From NCBI GenBank assembly GCA_015680685.1, contig MNCI01023742.1:1320979-1384978 (forward strand): a DNA stretch of 64,000 bases, given 5' to 3'. The notes beneath the pieces were generated by a model. That model was given only the letters and a program-made list of their open reading frames with translations, was not told the DNA's origin and did not search any database. Shown piece after piece: positions 11,918 through 24,179 of the stretch. Every line of letters starts with the position of its first letter. Positions within the stretch are counted from its first letter, which is position 1. A program made the translations under genes and the position numbers. This stretch comes from Gnetum montanum. Taxonomy: Eukaryota > Streptophyta > Gnetopsida > Gnetales > Gnetaceae.

Positions 11918-12783
11918 TGATGAGTGGTGAGGTACCCCTACACTCAACCATATGAATATGAGTGTTTCACACATGACCCGATCGAACTCCACAGACAGAC
12001 TAGTTGTGTTATCTAGATAGTTATTCGTAGATCGCAGTTCGTTGTCTTCCCACCTGGACTAGTATTAGCTTTGTCACATATGGTTTAGTCTAGGGTGAGG
12101 TGTATGATGTGTTCCTACACTAATGCTACTCATGGGTATGATGGTAAATAATATCAACTAAACTAGGAGAGAGAGAGAGAGAGAGAATCTAAGCTAGCCT
12201 AAGTGCAATGAGCATCTGTTCCTTAATCATCCATACACATCTTGGACCTCATGCATGACTACCATTGGGATTACCAAACACATGGCCTAGGTATGCTATT
12301 GGGTTACCAAGTAGTCACACTTGAATGCTCATGATTAATTCAAATTCATTCTGCATTACTAGGAGATAAGGGTAAAGAAATATTAACTAAGAAAGTAGTA
12401 GATAACAATAACAATTAAATGAATAATTAAGCTAAGTGGATGCTACAATGATGAAGTAATCTCGATCTTTATTGCTGGTCATGTGCGTGTCCAAGTACAT
12501 CACACTCGAATAAGGATGTCATACAATTACAATCATCACACTGCGGGCATGCACTCGGAGAAAAGGGTTGAGAGGAAAAACACTACTAAAAACTAAAAAA
12601 TTAAAAACTCCAAAAGATCTCCAAAACTACCTACCAGATTTTCCTACCTCTTATTTATAGATGAGGAGACAAGCTGCGATCTCACATACATGATATCGCG
12701 TCCAGGCTGTGATATCTCATACATGATATCACATATGCAATATCATGGGTGCAATATGACAACCAACAATTCATGACTCATCA
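11918..12783 (-). repeat. 3' LTR of element M
   Basis: 866 bp. On the plus strand it starts TGATGAGTGGTGAGGTACC and ends CATGACTCATCA. On the minus strand U3 holds several GATATC-type motifs (12680-12750), and a TATA box CTATAAATAA lies at 12651-12660. A (GA)n run sits at about 12166-12186. The PPT abuts it at 12784. Confidence 0.92.
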
Positions 12784-12795
12784 TACCCCCACGAC
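12784..12795 (-). other. Polypurine tract of element M
   Basis: Plus strand TACCCCCACGAC, so GTCGTGGGGGTA on the minus strand, directly before the 3' LTR. This fixes the orientation of M. Confidence 0.88.
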
Positions 12796-12959
12796 TGAAT
12801 GAAAACTCATCCTCGAGTTAAAGTGAGAACAAGCTCCATTGATTATACAGTGGATAGGTATGGGATTATTGACTGATGAGAATGGGTTCATGCTGTAGTG
12901 TGGAATTAGAACAAAATTCAGAGACAACATGAAGAATGCAAAAGAAAATCCTATAGCTA

Positions 12960-15717
12960 TAAAATTGGTGGAACTCATGTAGTTCCTGGTGGTGGTGGCT
13001 CCTCCATGGGTGCCTTTCCCTTATCTTGTGCTCCAATTCTTGTGACTTGATAGCATTGAAGTATGGCCTCGAGTTTCTCCTCTTCAGTTTGGGGATCCTG
13101 TGTCGTCCATGCCAATGTTTTGATGTTTGATGGAGTCAGCACCTCCCATGGGCACAGTAGTTGAGGAAACATTTTATTTTCTTTGGCATACCAGGCTGTA
13201 AACACTCGTTGTTCCTCCTCGTAAGCTTTGGCTTTGTCTCTGTATTCTTGAAAATCTACAAGCCATCAAGCCAAGTCTATTGCAATACTTTTTTCCCCTG
13301 GTAGCTTGCTTTAACCACCTCGAGTTTAGAATTTGTAACCTCTAGTTTTTGCAATAATTTCTTGCATTTTACAAATTATGTTTCATATTTGACATAGGTG
13401 ATGGCTACCTGTTTCTCAAGCTCTATTCTCAAGCACCCTTCTATTAACATGGAAATGTTGGCATACTGCAGGTTCGCCAAATCCATGTACTCTGTAAGGT
13501 CCTGGATTTGCAGGTCCTAGTTCTTAACTTCCACCTGGTAGGAAAATGCATATCTATCCAATATGGCCCACTAGTTAGTGTCTTGAGCACTGAAAGCATT
13601 GATGTGGGCCTTGGCCATATGGATCTCCTTCTTGATTATCTATTTATACATCCCCACCTAATTCCAGAAATGCTCCTTTAGCTTCTCATGCCGTTTATCA
13701 TAGGCCTATTTCAATATCCATCTTTTGATGGATGGCGTGTACCTCCTCCATTGAGAGGGTTCAATTTTCCCTGGCTAAAAGGTTCATGTCCTAGTTGACC
13801 CTAATTAGTTGTTCTCATAGCTATTGAAAATGTTCTTCAAAAACATTATTTTGTTTCTCCATAGAGGTCAACCGAAGGTTATCGGTAATAAGTTTCTTGT
13901 TTTCTTCTTGTAAGGATTTAAGTGCCTTGGTATGCGCATAAGTTTGTTCTTGTGTCGTAGAGGCATCCCAAATAGCCTTCTCTTTTTCTTCTTCCACCTT
14001 CTTATTTTTTGTCAATAGTTTGGTCAATTGCTCAGTTTTGAAAGTGTCCAGTTGATCTTCAAGAACAAATTGAGAAGGATCTCACTATGCTGCTTGTAGG
14101 ATCACGAGCCTTTCTTGCAATCTGTGCACCTCTACTTCAGCGTGCTCGGGCCTCATCTCTGTCAAGACCAGCTTCTGTGGGATGTTAAATAAGGACATCA
14201 TTACCTGTTCTATTTGTAGCAATTGATCAAGTACATCCTCATGTTTCATAGGAGTCATTGAGGTTCTAACCAAAGTTTAAGCATCTCGTGCTCTTGTAAG
14301 GTCTACTGGTGGCACAATAGGTACATTGAATTATTTCTTAATGTGATCTACAACCACTTCTATGGCTCCTGCTACATACTAGTGCTACATGACCACCATT
14401 GTGGCCCCTTCACCAGTTTCTAATTTCACTTGAAAGGATGCAGCATTCCCTGAGATCTATTGTGACCAAGTGCTCTCCCCTTCTCTTGTATGGATGGACA
14501 CTTCACCCATTGCACGATCCAAAGAAACCATGGGCTGTATGACATTATCGATGATGTGGAAGAGATTTGCATCATCATGACCTCCCCAACTGACTATCTC
14601 AATGATGGCCTTGAGATGGCTCATCAATGGTCTATAATCTTGCAGTAGTGGCGATGGTTGATCCTGCTAGCCCGTGCTAGACCTTGCTTCTTGTTGTTGT
14701 CTAGGTCCTGTGCTTGGAAGTTGGTTGGGTCCTACATGTTGAGTTCCATTTGGCCATACCATCTGTTCTTTCTCTTGTTCAGGTCCCAACGTCTCACCAG
14801 TGATTTTCCTTGCAGCTGGTGGCTTTAGCAATTTGGCATATGAAGCATTTTGGGCTTTTTGGAGGACATCATTGGTGTATCCTCTGATACTAGCACATTT
14901 GCACAGCTTCCTGATAAGATAAGGGAAGGGCAACGTAAGCTTCCCTGTCTTTCATTCTTCAAACCACCTTAGGATCTCTGTGAATTATAGATGATGCAAG
15001 TTAGCATTAACCTTTCCCATCAACACTACACATACTCTTGCCGCATATGTTGAAATTCTTTTTAAGACTTTTGTGGGAAAGAGGTGATAAGTCCCTATTT
15101 TGAAATAGATCCTCTCTTCCTTCATCAACTCCCCAAATGTCTTATCCTCCTTGCCATACGTCCTTTCCAACCAAACTCTTCGTGCATCAAGGTATGAGAG
15201 GGTCAACAACTGAGCAACCTTTGGCACTTTATTCAAAAGGTTTAATACTTCCAAAATGGTCTAAACAGAGAAATCCATAGTCACACCATAAATGTTAATC
15301 ATGGTGCCTTGTTCTTTATTGTGCCAAAATTGGTACGTTTCCCCTAAGTACCAAGCACTACTTTTAGAGAGGATAGGCCATAATGGGAACCCCTTGAGGT
15401 GATCCCTAATGACCTCTAGAGAAAATTCTATGAAAGATTCAAAATTCAATTCCACAATCACCATAGTGATATGGACCTTTCACGGATAGCCTAAACCAAT
15501 CCTAGGGCAACGTGAGATGTTGTCCCTGTTCAGATGTTGCAGTAGCTCCTCCTTCTGCCTGCCTTGATTGTATAGTAGTAGGGTCCTCCTGGTCGATATT
15601 AAATGATTATTCCTCCTACTCTGCATGTTGTCCAGTAGGAACTTGTCCTTCATCTCTCCTAGGTTATTTGATTCCACCTTGAGCAGGACCTTCCTATTGT
15701 CCATGTTTCGGGGTCAT
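12960..15717 (-). pseudogene. ORF3 of element M (env-position coiled-coil protein)
   Basis: The reading begins ATG at 15717-15715, directly after a CAG that looks like a splice acceptor. The N-terminal part (15700-15260) is followed by a domain (about 15254-14860) with the pattern IYFKIGTYHLFPTKV, LMGKVNANL, LPFPYLI-KLCK. A long Glu/Lys/Gln-rich, coiled-coil-like region (14800-13250) comes next, and a C-terminus with CPWEVL and IL-CYQ (13205-12978). The same layout occurs in elements 2 and 3. By my reading the N-terminal domain resembles the retroelement-associated putative plant transposon protein family, which needs a profile search to confirm. I see no transmembrane segment or signal peptide, so it is not obviously an envelope. 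Multiple stops. Confidence 0.75.
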
Positions 15718-16191
15718 CTGCAATCACACGGGGCCAATTGTTAGTAAAGTTGTTTCCAAAGCTAGGTCATACCTTATTGCTTACCTTAATGAAATTTTTT
15801 TATCTCTATGTGATGCTAATTAAAATGTCCCCAAAAGATTATAATATTGAGTCCTCTTTGCTTAGGAAGTTTCCAAATCTAGTTTCCTGGCATAACTAAG
15901 AGGATGAAATTGTTTTTGACACATTTATCCTTAATTTTATAACTAATTACCCTTGATAATGTCCTTTGGGTGATGAAAAATTTCAAAAATGTCATGGGCT
16001 ATTCAGCATGTGCCCCTCCCCCATGACTGAGCTGAACACTCTAGGTTCGAGTAGGTTCAAATAGGATGAAAATTGAAGGACTAGTGAGCGAGTTATGGAT
16101 ATGAAAGCAAGGGATGTGCAATCACAAGTTGTAGAGAGAAAGTTGAAAGACTTCCCCCACGTGAATAGTTGGAAATGATGGTAGGTAGCGT

Positions 16192-16231
16192 NNNNNNNNN
16201 NNNNNNNNNNNNNNNNNNNNNNNNNNNNNNN
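16192..16231. other. Assembly gap of 40 N
   Basis: Forty undetermined bases. The gap falls between the putative internal TATA box of M (16234-16242, minus strand) and ORF3, so the presumed transcription start region is missing. Confidence 0.99.
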
Positions 16232-16233
16232 CG

Positions 16234-16300
16234 TATTTATAGTTTTGCGGGATGTGATATCGCATCAGCTGTGATATCGTAGCTTATCGATGTTAAGGCA
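16234..16300 (-). promoter_or_regulatory. Putative internal promoter upstream of ORF3 in M
   Basis: On the minus strand, two GATATC motifs within GATGCGATATCAC and CTACGATATCAC contexts are followed by CTATAAATACG. The arrangement mimics the U3-to-TATA part of M's own LTR. It lies about 520 bp before the ORF3 start, and comparable TATA boxes precede ORF3 in elements 2 and 3. Promoter activity is inferred. Confidence 0.5.
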
Positions 16301-17699
16301 CAATGGAATACACTGAATTTTTAGGATTTTTCCAGAAGTTAACGATGTAAACTAAGGACATGTGGATGAGTGTTAAAGGGTTCCACGGTAATTTAACTAG
16401 TTCTGAAGGCATGAATAATTATGATGGTGTAGAATTTATCAATAAGGGCCTTAGGTGGTAAGGGAGAGAAAAAGGCTATGTGATGGTTCATAAGAACGTT
16501 TGAATCAGAGGGATAGTAATAAGGGAAAGAACATCATTGAAAATATGTTGAGGGTAATAGATGGTGTGTGGAAGATGTGTTATGAGTGCAAATTACAAAA
16601 ATTATGCAAGTGGGTCCTTCCAAAAGCAGGTTCCAACCTATAATTCGCTTGCGTAACCACACTTAAAAGTGTCCGTGGGCACTAGAAGGATTAAATGTAA
16701 TCCACACTAGTTCCACAAGATACACACATGTAAGTATCACTGGAATGAGGTAGAAATTCTATGCTACACAAGACCCGAGTTACAACTCCATGAACAACGA
16801 GATGAGATGGGGTATAGAAGGGATTGTAGAGATTGGCACATGAGGTAACTAACCCAGGGCACAATGAATTATGCGTGTAAATCATGATTAACCTGTCATT
16901 AACCCATCGTTCCAAGATCAAGACCAAGTCCATTCCTCTAATCAGTGACATTGCATTGTTTCATTCCATGATGAGCGACTATGAGAGTACTAGAACAACA
17001 AGGCATACGATCACTTGGCATTTTGTTCAAGGGAGGAGTGATTTCTGCTTTGTGGCACTTTCTTTGTTTCATTTTTTTTGTTTATTTTTTTTTGATTGCT
17101 GAATCCAGAGAAACTGCCAAACTTCAGGCATGGGTGCATGTCTTTGCAGTGGGACCCCCTAGAATAGTATTGGATTTTTAAGTGCCTTTTGATTACTCTT
17201 ACTTCCATTTTGCATAAGATCTACAATGATCTTAGTACAACCACATTACGTGATAGCTCTCACAGACATCACCAAAGAGAATATGCAAGTCCCCTTGATG
17301 TCACACCCTAATCATTCCCTCTTGGTCCATCCTTCTTCATTCCAGGTACAATGAACACAAAATTAATTTTAAGTTTTAAGAATGTCAAGAATATCACTAT
17401 ACCCTTGAACAGAACCTCTTATTTGTAGAATGGATGAGTGGTGTGTAATGGGCTCACTATCCAAATAATTGATTGCTCAGGACTTGATAACATAGAATAC
17501 CTCAACCAACGAGCCACATGAGTGTTTTATTCGTAGATGAGATTACTTATAAAAAGATAAAAAGACAAAAAGATAAAACAAGAAATTGAAAAATGAAAAA
17601 CTGGAAAACAAAAAATTGTAAAATTAAAGAAAATGAAAAATATTTATAATCCTTCTTGTTATTAGAATGGGGAATATCCCCCATAACTGAACAGTTGAG

Positions 17700-19700
17700 C
17701 ATGGAGAGAATTAATAAATAAAAGATGAGGATCCTTGCATGTTGGAAATATCGAAACTTGGTCATATTTACCCCCTTGGGGTTCACACACTTGATTATAG
17801 TAAGCATAGTGGAGAAATTTATAAGATGTGGTTCTTGGGTAAAGAGTTGATCCACTATGATACTTGAGACTATAAGATGGTATGCAAGGATTGGAATGTT
17901 GTCCTCCATGGCTGTACTCATTAGGTCATATGGTTGTTGCAGTGTTAATTGGTGGCGCTGATGAAGTGAAATGAGGCATTGGGTTTGAAGGGAAGGATGC
18001 ACCATAATGTTGGACTTGTGCTAAGTTGGAGAATGCAGTGGCCTTGGAACTGTGTTGTCCCTTCCTACGGTCATGTCTAAAGAAGGGATGCCTTTGATGT
18101 TGAGGAGGTCTCTCACTGTTGTTGGTAATAATAGCACAAGTGACGTTTGTGGGTTGTTGCTATGGTGTAGATAATTTAGGAATAGTTGGTGGTGATGTAG
18201 AAGGAGGGGAAGGATGAGAATGTCAAAATTTAGAAGAAGTGTAAGGTACACAAGGTAGTGGTTGTGTTGAGGACATGGGCTAATAGTACCGAGGAGAATC
18301 ATAATGCAGCGAGATAGAGTATGTTGACCCAGTTGGATAAATAGGATGTTGGACTAGATAAGCATTTGGATTCGAATGATACGAAGGGTGTCCCCATTTT
18401 AGGGATGGCTTCCCCCACGATTGGGATTTTTGCCACTATGATTGCACACAATATCTCTATATGAACTCTGGGTGTAACATGCTTCCCCAATGCCCATATA
18501 AATGTAACAAGATTGGGCATTGGCCCTTGGGGTGATCGTACAAGAAAATGTTACATTCATACGTATGATCGGTAGTTGAGCTCTCATTTTCCTTATCCCT
18601 TCTTTCTGATTGTCTAATGATATTTTTTTCCTACTTCTCAGGTTGTCAAAACTCTGTCTCCAATATTATTGATATATTCCCCACACTTTTTATGCATCCA
18701 TTCCAGCATCTTATTGATCTTTGCCTTGATTTATTCTAATGATTTTTGTGCTAGCAAAGATGGTTCTTCCTCCTTGAGGTAGGTTGATTTCTCCTTTTTA
18801 TGATTATGGACCTCTGTTAGGTTATGATTTTGGTCCCGTTGATGTTTTTCAACACTCTCCCATCTAGCCATTTCTCCTTCTTCTTTTGCTACCCTCTTAA
18901 TAAGCTCTTGGAATTGATGGGTTCGTAGTTCGTATAGTTGACCTTGGGCATACATCCCTAGGGTTTCTCTTGTTTCATCATGAAGCCCATCAATGATATG
19001 GTACATTAGCCTTTCTTCGCAGAACTCATGGCCTTGACAGTTGTTTAAAAGTGCATAATATTTTTCTAAGGCCATGTCCAAGGGTTCATGTTATGCTTGT
19101 TTCCACTCCTAGATTTGTTTTCTCAAGGTCGACACTCTTGCATAGGTTTGATATCTTTTGTTAAAGAGTTCTACCATCATTGTCCAACATTGTATTGAAT
19201 TTGGTTTTAATGATCTATACCATACTTTTGCTTGGCCAACAAGTGTCATAGGAAAGAGCTTGAGTTTTTGCCAACCATTATCAATGTTGTTCCATGCACA
19301 GGCATCGTAGAAGGCTTGTAAATGTTGTTGCGGATCTAAGTCATAGCCTCCTGAGAAATTAGAAAAGTTGTTTATATTAAGCCTGGGTACATTGCTCTCT
19401 TTACGATGCCTATGGGAGATTCGAACAGCCTCTTGTATTTACGTTAGGCTTGTAGTGGCTAGTAGGGGTTCATCGTCATCGAGTAAGTTATGCTTTCATG
19501 CATTGGGATGATGCTGCCTTCGTTTATGTTTATAAGAAACCCCCACTTCGGATCACATACTCCAATCTTCATTGTCATATAATTCGTTGGTTCTCCAATG
19601 AATTTCCTCACTAGATATGGCATTATCGTAGTCTTGTAGGAGAGGCATGGCTGTGCAATTGTGTGTGAATTTGTATGTGACTTTTTTGTAATTATTTCTT
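17700..19700 (-). pseudogene. gag remnant of element M
   Basis: Minus strand. The capsid-like core is at about 19330-18860, with the best open piece at 19081-18731: IIDGLHDETRETLGMYAQGQ, then LIKRVAKEEGE. A Lys/Glu-rich segment follows, then a decayed zinc-knuckle region YDHPKGQCP at about 18510-18540, where one knuckle Cys is Phe. Pro-rich and Ser-rich linker sequence continues to about 17990 (frames at 18302-18021 and 18005-17547 are fragments of it). No protease or RT follows; the sequence passes into the post-pol region. Confidence 0.75.
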
Positions 19701-19772
19701 CCTAAAATATGTATCATTAATTCCTATACAACAACCTTGTATGATATAACTAGTTTAGATAACTAGCACCGT

Positions 19773-19790
19773 CCCTGGCAACGGTGCCAA
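19773..19790 (-). other. Primer-binding site of element M (tRNA-Asp)
   Basis: Minus strand TTGGCACCGTTGCCAGGG directly inside the 5' LTR. It matches the complement of the plant tRNA-Asp 3' end (TGGCGCCGTTGCCGGGGA) with single C/T and G/A differences. Confidence 0.9.
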
Positions 19791-19871
19791 TGATGAGTGG
19801 CGAGGTACCCCTACACTCAACCATACGAATACAAGTGTTTCATGCATGACCCAATCAAACTCCATAGATGG
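19791..19871 (-). repeat. 5' LTR of element M, inner fragment
   Basis: Starts TGATGAGTGGCGAGGTACC on the plus strand and matches the first 80 bases of the M 3' LTR. It is interrupted at 19871 by element 3 and resumes at 33070. The last five bases, GATGG, are the left target duplication of element 3 (right copy GACAG). Confidence 0.92.
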
Positions 19872-20782
19872 TGATGAAGTGTCATTAAGTCGATGCATCG
19901 ACTAGGCCCTGTATACAGGGTCGCATATACACGGCTGCATTGATGCTGGCTCATTGACGTAGCCTTCCATGCGTCGACATGGCCCCGTTTATGTGGAGCC
20001 TATTTTGGCCTATAAATAAGAGGACCTTCCGCCTCATTTAGGTACCTTCCAATGAGTTGTAGCAAAGCTCTTGTAGTTTGTTCCTGCAGGAGATAGAATA
20101 TTTTCCAAGTGCCCACAGCAGGTGTAAGAAAAGTGATCAGCTCTTTATTCGAGCGTTGATGTATCTAAGCCCATTGGCGTGACAGCAATAAAGACAAACT
20201 CTTCAAGCATTCCTTACAACATTTGGACTTAGCTATTTTATGCATTCATTAGTTTAATATGTTTATGATTTGTTAATTTCTTTGATAATTACTTAAGTTT
20301 CTATTATTATTATTTCAATCGCTATCGCTCATTCGTAGTTGTAAAGGCCATAAGTATGACCATCTCGAACGTAAATCAAACACTTGGTAAACCCAGTGAC
20401 GCTTAATGTCTGGTAACCCAGAAGTGTTAGGAGATGCTCAGAATGTGCTCGGAAGATGAGACCAGATACTTATGTTAGGAGTAGTTAAGATTTAGGTTAA
20501 GATAATCTTAGATTTATTAATATTCTAGCCTTACTTTCCAAGATAATTAGCCGCCAAAAGATAAGTAAAAATCTATAAAAATCATTAGCCTTAGTCTTAC
20601 TTAACCATTGTAAACAGAACCTCACAAGTGAGATTAGGAGGACAACAACCGTTCTAACCCAAGGTTTCACTGGTTAGAGTCTGATGTATGTTAAGTGCTT
20701 ACAGTCTATGAAATTCGACTGAGTCGCGTGTGAACACTGGTGATTCGTATGGTTGGACATAGGGGTACCTAGCCACTCATCA
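19872..20782 (+). repeat. 5' LTR of element 3
   Basis: Starts TGATGAAGTGTCATT and ends CCACTCATCA. U3 carries paired GTATAC/GCGTCGAC-type motifs, a TATA box at 20011-20018, and an AATAAA signal at 20187-20192. The conserved end GGTTGGACATAGGGGTACC precedes the terminus. Confidence 0.95.
20011..20020 (+). promoter_or_regulatory. LTR promoter TATA box of element 3
   Basis: TATAAATAAG in the context TTTTGGCCTATAAATAAGAGG, repeated in the 3' LTR at 32298. The position about 140 bp from the LTR start fits a short U3. Confidence 0.75.
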
Positions 20783-20801
20783 TTGGCGCCGTTGGTAGGG
20801 A
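20783..20801 (+). other. Primer-binding site of element 3 (tRNA-Asp)
   Basis: TTGGCGCCGTTGGTAGGGA begins one base after the LTR. It matches the tRNA-Asp complement TGGCGCCGTTGCCGGGGA at 15 of 18 positions. Confidence 0.9.
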
Positions 20802-20927
20802 CTATTAGTCTTACATGCATCATCTAACCTTAGTGAAATTATCATCTAAGTTGTTGGAACTAACCTAGGATAGAAACATTTACGCACGCTAGGCAGATCA
20901 AAGTAAGTAGTAAGGTACATCGATTAC

Positions 20928-22990
20928 ATGGACCATCTAACGTCCAACATGTCTTATCACAGGAGAGAGGTATCCAACCCACCAGTGCCACAAGCATGTC
21001 AGGTGGTATACAAGAATCCCAATGAATATGTCCCTTATTTCACATTCATCCTTCATCAGGATGAGTATCTGCAATGGTGGAACATTGAGGGCAACATCGT
21101 GCTACCACTCGACCGATCAACTCCTACGATGCTATATCACAATCTTGGCAAACTAGGCATCCAGGACTGTGGAGCAGAGTATGTCATGGAGGACCATGAA
21201 TACCGGGACTATCATCCCCCTAAGGCTCAATGAGCATGAGATCAGTAGCAGGCAAATAGATATGAAGATCAGAAGGGGAAACAATTCAGTAACCCCTTAT
21301 TCTTGCAAGGGCTGTAGGCTAATGGAGATCCCATCTTTCATTATATCCATTCGACCGAACTTCCCTTGGGGTAATAGATCCTCCATTCCATCATTCAAAA
21401 TAAGCCTCTAAGTGACCAAGATCCTCAAGGGGATGAAGGGTCATGTAGCAAGGTTGGGCAGGATGATCAAGGCCATCATTAGGGTAGAGGGGAAGATCGA
21501 CACCAGAGTGGTGGCGAGTTCTCCCCTTCTTCTCCATCCTCTCACTCTCCTATACCTTCAACCAGCTCAGGCTCTGATCATAACTGGGATAGAAAGGAGA
21601 AAAAGGATAGTGGAAAATAGGTTTGGAAGGGACAACGTGAGGAAACACATGATCAATCGCATGAGCCTCACCATCATGAAAGGAGGGGCCACTAGAATCA
21701 TCATAGACATCATGGTCCTCAGCGGAACTATGATTCAGATGAGCCATTGTTGGCTACTCGGAGCATGCTCCAAATCACTGAGCTAGTCCAAATCCCTAGT
21801 AGGCACATGAAGGATAGTCAGATCAAGTGTGTTAATATGAACAACATCCCCATATTTGAGTGATCTGCAAACTCATCTACAGGCATTCCATGATGCCTGC
21901 ACCCTACAAAACATTAACAATTATTGGCAAAAGTTGAAGTTGTTCCCTCGCATGCTCATGAAAGAAACTGAAAGTTGGTATCGGTCCTTGGAGCCAGAAT
22001 CAATCAGAAGATGGAGTACAATTCTTGAAATTTTCAATGAAAAGTATCAAACGTACTCTAGAGTGAAGAATCTAAGATGACAGATCCAAGGCTAGAAACA
22101 AGGGAGTCATAAACCCTTGGATGCTGCCATAAGTAGGTACTACTCATTGTTGCATCAGTACCCTAGCCATGGTTACTCTCAATGGGCACAGCTTCACCAC
22201 ATCATTGATGGGCTTTGTTTTGAAATGCAAAAGACCCTTGGCATGTACGCCCAAGGACAACTGTCGGAGCTAAGGACCCATCAATTGTAGAGCCTCATTG
22301 AACAAGTGGCCAAGCAGGAAGGGGAACTTAGGAAAAAGGAGAGTGCAAAAGAATTCAACTGGGATCCTTCCCTTAATAAAAGGAAGGTCCAATTTTGTGA
22401 TGAGAAGGATGAATCACCACTGGAAGCAACGATGAATCGAAATACTTTGCTGTTACAAAAGTTCGCATCTAAAATATCGATAAAGGTGGATAATATGTGG
22501 GAATCTTTGGATGAAAGAGTCCAAAGCATGTTGAAAATCACAGAGGAGTCCAGAGAACAAGGTAATGACCATGATCAGCACAAGAAGAAGGAAGCTAAAC
22601 GTGCCCCATATAAGGGTAAGGGCAAAGTTGCTGTAGCAGAGTAGGTTGCAGACTTTGACATCGAGGAGGATGATGAATTTGGCATATGCCAATATGAACA
22701 TCCTAAGGGATGATGTCCTATGGTGTCACATCTTCAAGAGTTTGGGGTATACGCATTGAACCTCTCTTGGCATAGCGGCAAACACCTCGAAGGTTTTCTT
22801 ATCCACAAGGCAATTCTAGATGGTTCCACCACCAACACCAAGGATATTATCCAAGTGGAGTGCCACCGCAACCGTACGAATACTTCCAATAGTGGCAGCA
22901 ACCAAAAGCATGGGAGATGCCACCTCCAAGGCAGCAGTACCCTTACAAATAGGCAAATCCTTATGGGTACTACGTTCAGCAACCGGTCTC
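20928..22990 (+). pseudogene. gag remnant of element 3
   Basis: Start chosen at the first ATG after the PBS (20928). Residues 1-100 form an N-terminal module also seen in element 5: EYVP-FTFI-HQDE, NIVLPLDRS, then DYHP. A Ser/Pro-rich stretch (about 21510-21570, another frame) and a His/Arg-rich stretch (about 21590-21740) lead to EPLLATRSML (about 21744). The capsid-like core is 21856-22300 (HLQAFHDACTLQNI, SWYRSLEPESIRRWS, FNEKYQTYS). A coiled-coil-like part (22306-22640) follows, then the knuckle ICQYEHPKG-CP at about 22683-22716, here lacking its first Cys and with a stop at the CC pair. Gln/Pro-rich linker follows. Frameshifts and stops throughout. Confidence 0.85.
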
Positions 22991-23489
22991 TCCATGGGAC
23001 TCTTCTAGTCATGTGACCTTTCAAAGTCATTACCACCCCCCAGAGTATTTTTGACCTCAATCTTCATCACCTAGGGGGGAGAGCCCACATCTCTTCTATC
23101 CTCCATCACCTTCTTCTGCCACTCCTCCACAACATCCTACTCAACTACCACTTGCCCCACTGATGTAGGGAGAGATACTACCATAGCTATAACAATGAAA
23201 TGCTACGAGGGCTATTAACATACAACCAGCACCTCAGCCAAGTGCACTAGAACCCAAGCCATGAAAATGTCCTTTTTTCCATCCCAATAATTTGAACATA
23301 CCCTCATATACACCTATGGCCAATTCCTCTGAACCTACAAGCATCTCCACTATTCCATCGCCAGAGTAGCCTCCAAGCCAACTACACTCCAACATCTAGA
23401 CGATCATGCTCATCCATGCCATGACCGATTGGATCAAGGTAGGTCATCTTCCCTAGAAATTAACTAATCCAAGAAGCCCCCTCATCTAT

Positions 23490-24119
23490 CTTCAAGTGGC
23501 AGGGAATGAGCCATGCAAAGCTCTTCTAGACTCAAGGTTAAGGGTGAATTTGATCTCTCATGATATGTACAAGAACTGGAACTTGCCCCCGCTAAAGAAG
23601 AGCAAAATCTGGCTCGAGTTAGTAGACTAGTCCATCAATACTTCCTTGGGATTGGTGGAGGACATTATGACCACCGTTTTTAGGTGGTCCTATCCTACTG
23701 ATTTCCTGGTCATCTGTGTGGAGAACTACAAGGGGAACTAACTAATCATCATGAGAAGAGCCTGGCTAAGCACGGTGGATGCACGAATAGGACTCCAAGA
23801 TCTATCCCTAGAAATTTCAAAGGAAAATATTTTTGGAAAGATCAAGAAGAAGCATGTTCCATGCATCACGTACAATGACTCAGGGTGCAACTGTGTGCAA
23901 CAATTATGGTCCGCTAAGAGGATATCTATTCAAGCATGCAGTCGGTGTACCAAGGAATCACCTGTTCAACAGTGCCTATACGTAGCAGCCACTAACCAAG
24001 AGGGCACCCAATGGCTGACAGCTGATCCTACTAGTAGCGCATTGTGCATGGAACCGTTTAAGGGGCTTGTGCAAGCCTACATTGAAAGCATGGATGAAAT
24101 GGAAGAGGTTCATCAATAG
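23490..24119 (+). pseudogene. Protease remnant and linker of element 3
   Basis: The active-site region reads EPCKALLDSRLRVNLIS (about 23509-23560): the expected D-S-G has become D-S-R. The AWLSTVDA segment at about 23761-23785 and the linker PCITYNDSGCN at about 23857-23890 follow; an identical framework occurs in elements 2 and 5. The best open stretch is 23751-24119. It directly precedes RT and is probably part of one polyprotein. Confidence 0.8.
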
Positions 24120-24179
24120 GTCTTCACTGTTGATGACCATGATGATTGGGGGAAGCTACAAATCCCTGAGAGCTTCAAA

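Larger units (their letters stand above)
15718..17690 (-). other. Post-pol non-coding region of element M
   Basis: Minus-strand counterpart of the 2-kb region in the other copies. It has a PPT-like AGTTATGGGGG (plus strand CCCCCATAACT, 17678-17688), a T-rich tract (A-rich on plus, 17550-17650), the block read as GTGTGACATCAAGGGG (about 17285-17305), and the GGACCCACTTGCATAA block (about 16603-16620). A second G5 motif lies at 16154-16160. Short frames at 16691-17208 are unsupported. Confidence 0.7.
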
